A stretch of 64,000 bases of DNA from positions 31,125-95,124 of the forward strand of contig NZ_JFZB01000002.1 in assembly GCF_000740785.1 (NCBI RefSeq). The letters run 5' to 3'. Positions within the stretch are counted from its first letter, which is position 1. Each line of letters opens with the position of its first letter. The notes under the pieces are model-generated. The model did not search any database, was not told where the DNA came from, and saw only the letters and a program-made list of their open reading frames with translations. The position numbers and the translations under genes are program-made. The stretch is from Paenirhodobacter enshiensis (GTDB lineage: Bacteria; Pseudomonadota; Alphaproteobacteria; Rhodobacterales; Rhodobacteraceae). Shown in pieces: positions 10,147 through 17,826 of the stretch.

Positions 10147-10875
10147 ATGACCGACGATTTCGCCACCCCCGCATCGGCCCTGCGACCGACGGCAGACCTG
10201 CCGCTGCGGGGCCAGACCATTCTGGTGGTCGAGGACAGCCGCCTCGCCTCCGAGGCGCTGCGCCTGATGTGCTACCGCTCCGGCGCCCGGATCCGGCGCG
10301 CCGATTGCCTGCGCGCGGCGCAGCGCCACCTGCAGACCTATCGCCCCGCCGCGATCATCGTCGACATGGGCCTGCCCGACGGCAACGGGGCCGACCTGAT
10401 CGCAATGATCCGCACTGCACCGGCAGGCGCGCTGCCGGTGATCGGGCTCTCGGGCGACCCCGACCTTGCCGGGGAGGCCCTGAACGCCGGCGCCGACCGG
10501 TTCCTGACGAAGCCCATCGCCAGCCTCGCGCTGTTCCAGCGCACCGTGCTCGAACTGCTGAAGCAAGACCGCCCCGCCGGCGAACCGAGTGTCGACGGCC
10601 CCCCGTTGCCCCCCGATCCGGCCGCGCTCGCCGATGACCTCAGCCACGCGGCGGCACTTCTGGACCGGGGGCGCCCCGGGATGGGCTATGCCGCGCGGTT
10701 TCTGGCCGGTGTGGCGCGCGATGCACATGACGAGGCGCTCCATGCCGCGGCACGGGCGCTGTCGCGCGATGTTTCGGCGGTGGCGGCGCTCAGCCGGGCG
10801 CGTGGCCTGCTCGAGGCGCGGCTTGCCACGATGGACATGCTGTCGAGCCCCCCGCCCCGCCGGTCCCCCGAAGGC
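10147..10875 (+). CDS. response regulator; natural stop not found
   Basis: Residues about 20-135 form a full receiver domain: acidic pocket in VVEDSR, phosphorylated Asp in IIVDMGLPDG, conserved Ser in GLSGD, and Lys in FLTKPI. A helical segment of roughly 100 residues follows (AALLDRGRPG to LEARLATMDML), with no recognisable output domain. The start ATG 10147 has CAGGGAG upstream. The frame has no stop until 11656-11658, so it would run antisense through the entire GNAT gene. I end the feature at 10875, where the GNAT stop codon begins and coding character is lost. A single-base shift in the C-runs near 10857-10870 would give stops at 10910 or 10951. Confidence 0.7.
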
Positions 10876-11595
10876 TCAGTCGCCGGACCCGAGAACCGGA
10901 TCCGCGCTGACCCGCACCAGCCGCGTCAGATCGGACAGACGTTCGGCCTGAAATCCGTCGGGGCCGAAATTCTCCGGGGCCAGCCAGGCATCATAAGCGG
11001 CGGCAAGGCCGGGCCATTCCTTGTCGGTCGCGGCGAACCAGGCGGTATCGCGGTTGCGGCCCTTGACGATGGTCGCCTGACGGAAGGTGCCCTCGTAGCT
11101 CAACCCCAGCCGCTGCGCCGCACGCCGCGACGGGATGTTGAGGGCATCGCATTTCCACTCGAAGCGGCGATAGCCCGCCTCGAAGGCCCAGCCGATCATC
11201 AGCGCCATCGCCTCGGTGGCGACGCGGCTGCGCTGCAACCGGGGCGAGATGTTGATATGCCCGAGTTCGATCGTGCCGATCGGCGGGGCGATGCGCAGAT
11301 AGGACATCACCGCGCCCGGCAACCCCGTCGCCTGATCGATCACCGCATAGAACCAGGGATCGTCGCGCAGCGTCATGTCGCGCACCCACCGCAGAAACCC
11401 GACCTCCGAGGGGAAGGGCCCGTAAGGCAGATAATCCCAAATCCCGTCGTCTTCGGCAAAGGCGCGATAGAGTTCGTGGGCGTGGCGCTCCTCCAGCCGT
11501 TCGAGGCGGGCATAGCGGCCGGTCAGCAGCGGCTCTCCCGGAGGGGGCGGCGGGGCCCAGTCGGGCATCGGCTCGCCGAAGCGCTTGTCGGACAT
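10876..11595 (-). CDS. GNAT family N-acetyltransferase (RimJ/RimL type)
   Basis: The protein has 239 residues. The GNAT core is visible as the strand pair GAVMSYLRIAPPIGTIELGHINISP followed by the acetyl-CoA loop LQRSRVATEAMALMIGWAFE, then RFEWKCDALNIPSRRAAQRLGLSYEGTFR, the RimJ/RimL-like end. Its substrate could be a protein N-terminus or a small amine; the sequence does not tell. Start ATG 11595 follows ACAGGAGAG. It is convergent with the response regulator, whose open frame overlaps it completely on the other strand. Confidence 0.9.
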   Translation of the reverse strand: MSDKRFGEPMPDWAPPPPPGEPLLTGRYARLERLEERHAHELYRAFAEDDGIWDYLPYGPFPSEVGFLRWVRDMTLRDDPWFYAVIDQATGLPGAVMSYLRIAPPIGTIELGHINISPRLQRSRVATEAMALMIGWAFEAGYRRFEWKCDALNIPSRRAAQRLGLSYEGTFRQATIVKGRNRDTAWFAATDKEWPGLAAAYDAWLAPENFGPDGFQAERLSDLTRLVRVSADPVLGSGD

Positions 11596-11782
11596 GATCT
11601 CTCCTGTTGGCGACCCCGATGCGGCACGGCGGGGTGTGACGGTCCGACGCTAACGTGACTGACGGACAGAGGCAATCAGGACGAACCGCCATCGGGCGGC
11701 CCGTTCCGCCCTCCGGGGAGCGGCGGAACGGGAAACCGCGCAGGCCCCCCTCAGGCTTCGGGAACGGCCCCCGCCCGGCCGC

Positions 11783-12553
11783 CTACAGCGCCCGGTAATC
11801 CTGCCTCTGGGTGGACAATATCTCCTGCGGATAATCCGCGCACCCCGGAAGATCGACGATCAGCATGGCCTCGCGCGTGCCTGCACGCGCGAGCACCCGC
11901 CCATCCGCCCCCACGACGACAGAACCGCCGCCGAAGGCCAGACCGGCCTCGGTGCCGCAATAATTCGCATAGGCGACCGTGATCGCGTTCTCGACGGCCC
12001 GCGCGGCGACCAGAGTATCCTGCACATGCTCGAACCCGACGGGATTGGCGGTCGGGACCAGGATCGTCTCCGCCCCGCGCGCCGCCAGCCCCGCGGCATG
12101 GCCGGCGAACTCGATGTCATAGCAGATCAGCAGCCCGACCTTGCGCCCGCCCAGCGCGAAGACCGGCGGCAGATCGTCGCCCGGCCGGAACACCGCCCGT
12201 TCCATCGGTCCGAACAACTGGATCTTACGGTAGCGGGCAAGCAGACCGCCATCCGCCCCGATCGCCAGCGCGGTGTTGTAAAGATCCGCTCCGGCGCGCT
12301 CGGCCATCCCCGTCACCAGAGCGCAGCCCGCGTCCCGCGCCATCGCCTGCAGCTGCCGCACCCAGGGCCCGTCGAGCGGCTGCGCCAGTTCCTCATGCAG
12401 ATCGGGGCGGTTGTATCCCGGCCAGAACAGCTCCGGCAGCAGCACGACATCAGCTTCCACAGCCCTCGCCAGATCAAAAAGCATGGCGACATGACGAAAA
12501 GCGCCTTCGATGTCGCCGTCCGTCGGCCTAACCTGTGACAGGATCAGTTTCAC
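11783..12553 (-). CDS. davA: carbon-nitrogen hydrolase, probable 5-aminovaleramidase
   Basis: The 256-residue nitrilase-superfamily amidase has the triad Glu41 (LLPELFWPGY), Lys110 (RYRKIQLFG) and Cys144 (LLICYDIEF). The segments ILVPTANP and VAYANYCGTE resemble the Pseudomonas DavA 5-aminovaleramide amidohydrolase. It starts with GTG at 12553, five bases after GAGGGCGGC. It is divergent from the davB-like oxygenase with 82 bases between, which strongly supports the pairing: DavB turns lysine into 5-aminovaleramide and DavA releases ammonia to give 5-aminovalerate. The exact substrate remains an inference. Confidence 0.82.
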   Translation of the reverse strand: MKLILSQVRPTDGDIEGAFRHVAMLFDLARAVEADVVLLPELFWPGYNRPDLHEELAQPLDGPWVRQLQAMARDAGCALVTGMAERAGADLYNTALAIGADGGLLARYRKIQLFGPMERAVFRPGDDLPPVFALGGRKVGLLICYDIEFAGHAAGLAARGAETILVPTANPVGFEHVQDTLVAARAVENAITVAYANYCGTEAGLAFGGGSVVVGADGRVLARAGTREAMLIVDLPGCADYPQEILSTQRQDYRAL

Positions 12554-12635
12554 GCCGCCCTCATCCGCCTGTTATGTGTGGGCTCAGCTTGACACCAACC
12601 CGCCCCGAACCGCAACCGCCTGCCCCCGGAGCCCC

Positions 12636-14276
12636 ATGACCGACCTTTCCGCCTTCGGACCCGACTTCCCCTTCGCCTATGACGACTGGATCGCCCATCC
12701 CGCCGGCCTCGGCGCAATCCCCGCCCGGCAGCACGGCGCGCGTGTCGCGGTCATTGGCGCCGGCGCCGCAGGCATCATCGCCGGGCATGAGCTGATGAAG
12801 CTCGGCCTCGATCCGGTGCTTTACGAATCGGGAAAGTTCGGCGGCCGACTGCGCTCGGAAACCTTCGAGGGCACCGAGAACGTCATCGCCGAACTCGGCG
12901 GTATGCGCTTCCCGGTCTCCTCGCGCGGGTTCTATCACTACGTCGACCTCACCGGATCCGAGAGCGCCCCCTTCCCCAACCCGCTGACCGCGGCGGCAGG
13001 CTCGACCGTCATCGACCTCGAAGGCGAAACCCTCTTCGCGCGCAGCCTCGACGACCTGCCCGAGCTTTACCGCGAAGTCGCCCGTGCCTATGACGCGGCG
13101 CTCGAGGAAGGCGCGCGTTTCTCCGACCTTCAGGCCGCGATGCGCGCCCGCAACCCGTCCCGCGTGAAGGAAATCTGGGATCGCCTCGTCAGCCAGTGGG
13201 ACGAGCGCACCTTCTACGACTTCGTCACCTCCTCCGAGGCGTTCCGCAAGCTCAGCTTCCGCCACCGCGAGGTCTTCGGCCAGGTCGGCTTCGGCACCGG
13301 CGGCTGGGACAGCGATTTCCCGAACTCCATGCTGGAGATCCTGCGCGTCAACCTGTGCGGCCTCGACGACAATCAACGCTACATCGTCGGCGGGGTCGAG
13401 CAGGTTCTGCACCGTCTGTGGCAGCTCGAAACCGACTGCGCCCATTGGGGCCGGCGCTCGCTTGCCGCGCTGAACGGCGGGGCGACGCGCTCGCGCGTGG
13501 TGCGCATCGGGCGCGACGCCGAAGGCCGGATCGCCGTCACCGACTGCTGGGGCCGCACCGACAGCTATGACGCTGTCCTCGTCACCTGCCAGAGCCACCT
13601 TCTCACCACCGCCATCGACACCGACGAATCGCTGTTCGATCAGAAGCTGTGGATGGCGCTCGACCGCACCCGCTACATGCAGGCAGCGAAGACCTTCGTG
13701 ATGGTCGACCGCCCGTTCTGGAACGACATCGACCCGGCGACCGGCCGGCCGCTCCTGTCGATGACCCTCACCGACCGGATCACCCGCGGCACCTATTTCT
13801 TCGACAACGGCCCGGACAAGCCCGGCGTGATCTGCCTGTCCTATTCGTGGATGACCGACGCGCTCAAGGTGCTGCCCCACGATGCCGAGAAGCGGGTGGA
13901 ACTCGCCCTCTCAGCGCTTAGCCACATCTATCCGGACGTCGACATCGCCAGCCACATCCGCGGCAACCCGATCTGCGTCAGCTGGGAGACCGACGCGAAC
14001 TTCCTCGGTGCATTCAAGGGCGCGCTGCCGGGTCATTACCGCTACAACCACCGCATGTATGGCCATTTCATGCAAGACGCGCTGCCGCCGGAACAGAAAG
14101 GCATCTTCATTGCCGGCGACAGCGTCAGCTGGACCCCGGCCTGGGTCGAGGGTGCGGTGCAGACCGCTCTCAATGCGGTCTGGGGCATCGCGCATCAGTT
14201 CGGCGGCACCACCGCGCCCGACAACCCCGGTCCCGGCGATCTCTACCCCACCTACGGCCCGATCCCGCTCGACTGA
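12636..14276 (+). CDS. davB: lysine 2-monooxygenase-like flavoprotein
   Basis: This is a 546-residue FAD amine oxidase-type monooxygenase. The N-terminus FGPDFPFAYDDWIAHPAGLG and the dinucleotide motif GAGAAG at 41-46 are followed by GGRLRSETFEG, AELGGMRFPVSS, GFGTGGWDSDFPNSMLEI and, near the end, GIFIAGDSVSWTPAWVEGAV, all closely like Pseudomonas DavB as I recall it. It decarboxylates and oxidises L-lysine to 5-aminovaleramide. Tryptophan, phenylalanine and arginine monooxygenases are relatives, so substrate identity is not proven. I chose ATG 12636 (GGAG five bases before). The davT and davD genes for later steps are not in the window. Confidence 0.85.
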   Translation: MTDLSAFGPDFPFAYDDWIAHPAGLGAIPARQHGARVAVIGAGAAGIIAGHELMKLGLDPVLYESGKFGGRLRSETFEGTENVIAELGGMRFPVSSRGFYHYVDLTGSESAPFPNPLTAAAGSTVIDLEGETLFARSLDDLPELYREVARAYDAALEEGARFSDLQAAMRARNPSRVKEIWDRLVSQWDERTFYDFVTSSEAFRKLSFRHREVFGQVGFGTGGWDSDFPNSMLEILRVNLCGLDDNQRYIVGGVEQVLHRLWQLETDCAHWGRRSLAALNGGATRSRVVRIGRDAEGRIAVTDCWGRTDSYDAVLVTCQSHLLTTAIDTDESLFDQKLWMALDRTRYMQAAKTFVMVDRPFWNDIDPATGRPLLSMTLTDRITRGTYFFDNGPDKPGVICLSYSWMTDALKVLPHDAEKRVELALSALSHIYPDVDIASHIRGNPICVSWETDANFLGAFKGALPGHYRYNHRMYGHFMQDALPPEQKGIFIAGDSVSWTPAWVEGAVQTALNAVWGIAHQFGGTTAPDNPGPGDLYPTYGPIPLD

Positions 14277-14300
14277 AGCGCCGCGCCCCGCGCTCTTGCT

Positions 14301-14369
14301 TTCGCGTCGCCCCAAATATCCCGGGGGTGAGGGCCGCAGGCCCGAGGGGGCAGAGCCCCCTCTCTTTTC
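14301..14369 (+). repeat. dispersed intergenic repeat, copy A (terminator-like)
   Basis: The core CAAATATCCCGGGGGTGA is followed by hairpin GGGCC-gca-GGCCC (14331-14343) and hairpin GAGGGGG-cagag-CCCCCTC, then a pyrimidine tract TCTTTTCTTTTC. It lies between the convergent davB-like and lysR genes and can act as a rho-independent terminator for davB. Confidence 0.85.
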
Positions 14370-14416
14370 TTTTCGGCGGGGCACAGCCCCCGTCCCTGAG
14401 CGTGCCGCGCCCCTGC

Positions 14417-15322
14417 TCAGGCCGCCGGCCGAGAGACGGTCACCCCCGCGCGACGCAACCAGCTGCGGAAATGCCCGACGTTGATGCGATTTACCCGCTC
14501 CTCGGGGATCACCAGCCAATAGCTTTCGCCGCAGCGCACCGGCTCGCCGAAACACTGCACCAGCTGACCTGCAGCCACCTCGCGCGCCACCAGATGCGTC
14601 GGCAGAACGGCCAGACCCAATCCCTCGACCGCGGCGCGGATCGCCATCTCGCTGTGTGGCAGCCGAAGCCCCTGAATCGCACCGTTGAACGTCCGCCCCG
14701 AGGCCCGCAGCCAGCTCAGCCACAGACTCGCCCGATGTGCGTTCTGCAAGGTCGGCATCGTGGCAAAGTCGATATCGCCTGATGTGTCGATCCCGCTCAG
14801 CAGATCCGGCGCCCCGAACACCGCCAGCCGTTCCTCGAACAGCTCGATCGTGCGCGCATTGGGCCAGCTGCCCAGCCCGCGCAGCAGCGCAACGTCCACC
14901 CCCGCTGCGGCCAGATCGGTCTCGGTGTCGATCTCGACGACCTCGACCGGAATCTCGGGATGGGCAGCCATGAAATCGCCGATCCGCGGCAACAGCCAGC
15001 GCGCGCCGAAACTCGCCTGCGTGCCGATCATCAGCGCGGCATTGGCCCGCCGCCCGCGCACCGCGTCTATCGACACCTCCTCCAGCCGGTCGAGCGTCTG
15101 TTCGATATCCGCGGCATAGCTGCGCCCGGCATCGGTCAGCACCAGCCGCGACCCCACACGCTCGAACAGCCGCACCCCAAGATAGGTTTCCAGATTGCCG
15201 ATCTGGCGGCTGATACCGCTCTGCGTCAGCATCAGATCCTCGGCCGCGCGGGTGAAACTGACATGACGCGCGGCGGAATCGAACGCCTGAAGGGCGGAAA
15301 GCGAAGGAAGAAAACGACGCAA
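14417..15322 (-). CDS. LysR-family transcriptional regulator (GcvA-like)
   Basis: The 301-residue protein has the N-terminal winged helix of LysR regulators (LSALQAFDSAARHVSFTRAAEDLMLTQ, then SGISRQIGNLE) and a C-terminal effector domain of GcvA type (GTQASFGARWLLPRIGDF). It starts at TTG 15322 (MRRFLPSL), which gives the family's usual beginning; the ribosome site is weak. It is convergent with davB. A role in controlling davA/davB is possible but unproven, because LysR regulators usually lie divergent from their targets and the upstream neighbour here is a copper cassette. Confidence 0.9.
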   Translation of the reverse strand: MRRFLPSLSALQAFDSAARHVSFTRAAEDLMLTQSGISRQIGNLETYLGVRLFERVGSRLVLTDAGRSYAADIEQTLDRLEEVSIDAVRGRRANAALMIGTQASFGARWLLPRIGDFMAAHPEIPVEVVEIDTETDLAAAGVDVALLRGLGSWPNARTIELFEERLAVFGAPDLLSGIDTSGDIDFATMPTLQNAHRASLWLSWLRASGRTFNGAIQGLRLPHSEMAIRAAVEGLGLAVLPTHLVAREVAAGQLVQCFGEPVRCGESYWLVIPEERVNRINVGHFRSWLRRAGVTVSRPAA

Positions 15323-15724
15323 GGCAGGTCATCCCGACAACCGGATCCGTCACTGGATCTGCCTTGCTGATGCCGCGGCCGGCCAACAGGGGCAAGGAAA
15401 CACCCCCCCGATACGGCCTTGCGAACCGGCAATGACGCCAGGATGATCGAAATTCATTCCGCCTGCCGCCAAAATGATCATTTGTCATTCCGCTGCCCCC
15501 CCCCGCATCCGGCTCGCCCATGCGGAGTTCAGAGGGTGTTCCGGCGCTGCCCATGACATGCGATGGGCCCGGTGCGGTTGACGACCTCAACGACATGCGG
15601 TCCGGAATACCGCGGCGCACCGCCTCGTCTCCATCGCGGCAAGCATGGCGAAGCCCCCTTCCCCCCCCCGCAGATGCCGGAAATGTCACCTGACAAGTCC
15701 GATCCCCTGCGCTAGCCTCGGATC
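15323..15724. other. intergenic region, 402 bases, lysR / copper cassette divergent
   Basis: No gene is supported here. It holds a 12-bp perfect palindrome, AAATGATCATTT, at 15472-15483, inside an AT-richer patch (15440-15490), about 150 bases upstream of the lysR start and 240 upstream of the copper cassette. Several C-runs are present. I found no convincing -35/-10 pair. Confidence 0.5.
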
Positions 15725-16084
15725 ATGTCGCTTCTGTCCGCCTGTCTGCGCCTTCTGATCGTCACCGCCCTCGCGGTGGGTCTCGGGCTGCCGGCACAGG
15801 CAGCGACCGGCATGTCGGGCATGACCATGCCGGCACAAGCCATGACCGCCCACATGCCCGCCGCCGATCCCGCCTGTCCGCATGACGGGGCTGACCACCC
15901 CGCCCCGGCAAAGATGCCGCCGGACATGGCCTGCGTTCAGCATTGTCTCGGTCTCGGGTTGCCCGTGCCAGCGGCAACCGCGGCGCTTCCGGCGCGCAGG
16001 ACCGCGCCGGTCTGGGCCCTGTCCGTCGCCGAAAGCGCCCCTTCGCGCGCACCGCAACCCGAACGCCACCCGCCGCGCGCCTGA
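15725..16084 (+). CDS. Met/His-rich exported protein of a copper cassette
   Basis: This is a 119-residue protein with an N-terminal signal peptide (LRLLIVTALAVGLGLPAQA, cleavage near residue 26). The mature part is full of Met, His and Cys: TGMSGMTMPAQAMTAHMP, CPHDGADHP, KMPPDMACVQHCLG. Such patterns bind Cu(I) or Cu(II) in the periplasm. It stands 42 bases upstream of a multicopper oxidase, so a role in copper buffering or delivery is likely. The last 30 residues are Pro/Arg-rich and may be disordered. No defined family is recognised. Confidence 0.72.
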   Translation: MSLLSACLRLLIVTALAVGLGLPAQAATGMSGMTMPAQAMTAHMPAADPACPHDGADHPAPAKMPPDMACVQHCLGLGLPVPAATAALPARRTAPVWALSVAESAPSRAPQPERHPPRA

Positions 16085-16126
16085 TCCCCGTCCCGAACGA
16101 CACCCTCGTCTTCACCGGAGATCATC

Positions 16127-17680
16127 ATGACCCGCTTTTCCCGCCGCGGCTTTCTCGCCGCTTCCGCGGCCCTGTCCGCATCGCTTGCCGTTCCCGCCCG
16201 CCTTCGCGCGGCGCCCGAAGGCTTCTCGCTGACCGCCACCACCCGCACCATCGAGGTGAACGGCCGCGCCGCCACCGTCATGGGGCTGCTGAATGCCCAG
16301 GGGCGCCCCGGCCTGACCCTCGCCCCCGGCGAGCGGTTCCGCACCGCGCTGAGCAACGCCCTCGACATCGACACAATCGTGCACTGGCACGGCCAGATCC
16401 CGCCCAACGCCCAGGACGGCGTGCCCAACACCAACCCTATGCTGAAGCCCGGCGAAACCCGCGCCTATGACTTCGCCCCCCGCCCCGGCATGTTCTGGAT
16501 GCACAGCCACCTCCCCGAACAGGAGATCGGCCTGCTCGCCGCACCGCTGATCGTGCACCGGCCCGAGGACATCTCCGAAGACCGGCAGGAGGTGGTGATG
16601 TTCCTGCACGATTTCTCGTTCCTCACCCCGCAGGAGGTCCTTGCCCGCGTCACCGGAGGCACCGCACCGGATCACATGACGATGGATCACTCCGCCCCGC
16701 CCGCGGGCGGCATGGCCGCGATGCCCGGGATGGGCGGCATGTCGGGGCACTCCATGCAGGGTGGCGCCATGTCGGGGATGCAGGGCATGGGCAACATGTC
16801 CGGTTCCGGAATGGCGGGCATGAACATGTCGGGCTCGGGAATGGGCTCGGGAATGGGCATGGCGATGGATCTGAACGATTTCGACTTCGACGCCTATCTC
16901 GCGAATGACCGCACCCTCGACGACCCCGATGTGATCCGCACCGAGCCGGGCGGCCGGATCCGGCTGCGGGTGCTGAACGCGGCCGCGATGACCGCTTTCT
17001 GGATCGACCTCGGCGGTGTCACCGGCCATCTGGTTGCGGTCGACGGCGAGCCGGTCGTGCCCCTCGCCGGCACGCGCTTCTCCGCCGCTCCGGCGCAGCG
17101 GCTCGACATCGAGCTGGAGATGCCCACAGACGGCAAGGCACTGCCGGTCCTCGCGCTGCGCGAGGGGGCGCGCGAGCGCACTGGCATCGTCCTCGCCCCG
17201 AAGGGCGCCGCCATCCCGCGCATCGCGGCGCTGTCCGACACCGCCCATCCCGCCGTCTCGGGCGACATGCGTCAGGAAAGCGCACTCAGCGCTCTCACCC
17301 CTCTCGCCGCGCGTCCGGTGCAGGCGGCCCGGACGGTCATGCTCAGCGGCTCGATGCAGCCCTATGTCTGGACAATCGACGGGCGCACCTGGGAAAACCG
17401 CCAGCCCGTCGCGGTGACATCCGGCGACCGGGTGGAGCTGACCTTCCACAACATGTCGATGATGGCGCATCCGATGCACCTTCACGGCCATGTCTTCCAG
17501 GTGGTCGCACTGAACGGCAAGCGGTTCTCGGGCGCGATGCGCGACACGGTGCATGTCCCCGCGATGGGCAGCGTGACTATCGCCTTCGACGCCGGCGAGG
17601 CCGCGCCCTGGATGCTGCATTGCCATCACATGGGCCATCTCGCCACCGGGATGATGACCGAACTCGCCGTCTCGGCCTGA
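16127..17680 (+). CDS. multicopper oxidase with Met-rich insert (CopA/CueO type)
   Basis: The protein has 517 residues. A twin-arginine signal (SRRGFLAASAALSASLAV) exports the folded enzyme to the periplasm. Copper ligands are present in all four blocks: HWH 86-88, HSH 126-128, HPMHLHGH 448-455 and HCHHMGHLATGM starting at 498. Between domains, residues 184-247 contain 18 Met, mostly in Met-Ser-Gly or Gly-Met repeats. Met-rich inserts in CueO and CopA bind Cu(I), which these enzymes oxidise to the less toxic Cu(II). The ribosome site GGAGATCATC lies just before ATG 16127. Confidence 0.92.
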   Translation: MTRFSRRGFLAASAALSASLAVPARLRAAPEGFSLTATTRTIEVNGRAATVMGLLNAQGRPGLTLAPGERFRTALSNALDIDTIVHWHGQIPPNAQDGVPNTNPMLKPGETRAYDFAPRPGMFWMHSHLPEQEIGLLAAPLIVHRPEDISEDRQEVVMFLHDFSFLTPQEVLARVTGGTAPDHMTMDHSAPPAGGMAAMPGMGGMSGHSMQGGAMSGMQGMGNMSGSGMAGMNMSGSGMGSGMGMAMDLNDFDFDAYLANDRTLDDPDVIRTEPGGRIRLRVLNAAAMTAFWIDLGGVTGHLVAVDGEPVVPLAGTRFSAAPAQRLDIELEMPTDGKALPVLALREGARERTGIVLAPKGAAIPRIAALSDTAHPAVSGDMRQESALSALTPLAARPVQAARTVMLSGSMQPYVWTIDGRTWENRQPVAVTSGDRVELTFHNMSMMAHPMHLHGHVFQVVALNGKRFSGAMRDTVHVPAMGSVTIAFDAGEAAPWMLHCHHMGHLATGMMTELAVSA

Positions 17681-17693
17681 GCAGGCGATCCGC

Positions 17694-17727
17694 AAAAAGA
17701 AAGCGGGAGCGAAACCGCCCCCGCTTT
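17694..17727 (-). terminator. rho-independent terminator of aspS
   Basis: Arms AAAGCGGG (17700-17707) and CCCGCTTT (17720-17727) form a perfect 8-bp stem. Read on the minus strand, the stem is followed by a T-rich run (17694-17699). It can also serve the convergent multicopper oxidase gene. Confidence 0.7.
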
Positions 17728-17787
17728 CGATTCGCCCCAAATATCCCGGGGGTGAGGGCCGAAGGCCCGAGGGGGCAGAGCCCCCTC
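17728..17787 (+). repeat. dispersed intergenic repeat, copy B
   Basis: Left flank TCGATTCGCC, core CCAAATATCCCGGGGGTGA, hairpin GGGCC-gaa-GGCCC, then GAGGGGG-cagag-CCCCCTC. It lies between the convergent multicopper oxidase and aspS genes and abuts the aspS terminator stem. Confidence 0.88.
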
Positions 17788-17826
17788 ACTTCAACTTTTC
17801 TGCGGGGCAGAGCCCCCCTGAAAGGA

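Noticed and set aside
12589..12594. TTGACA before davB as a promoter -35
   Set aside because: No -10-like hexamer at 16 to 18 bases; the downstream sequence is CG-rich.
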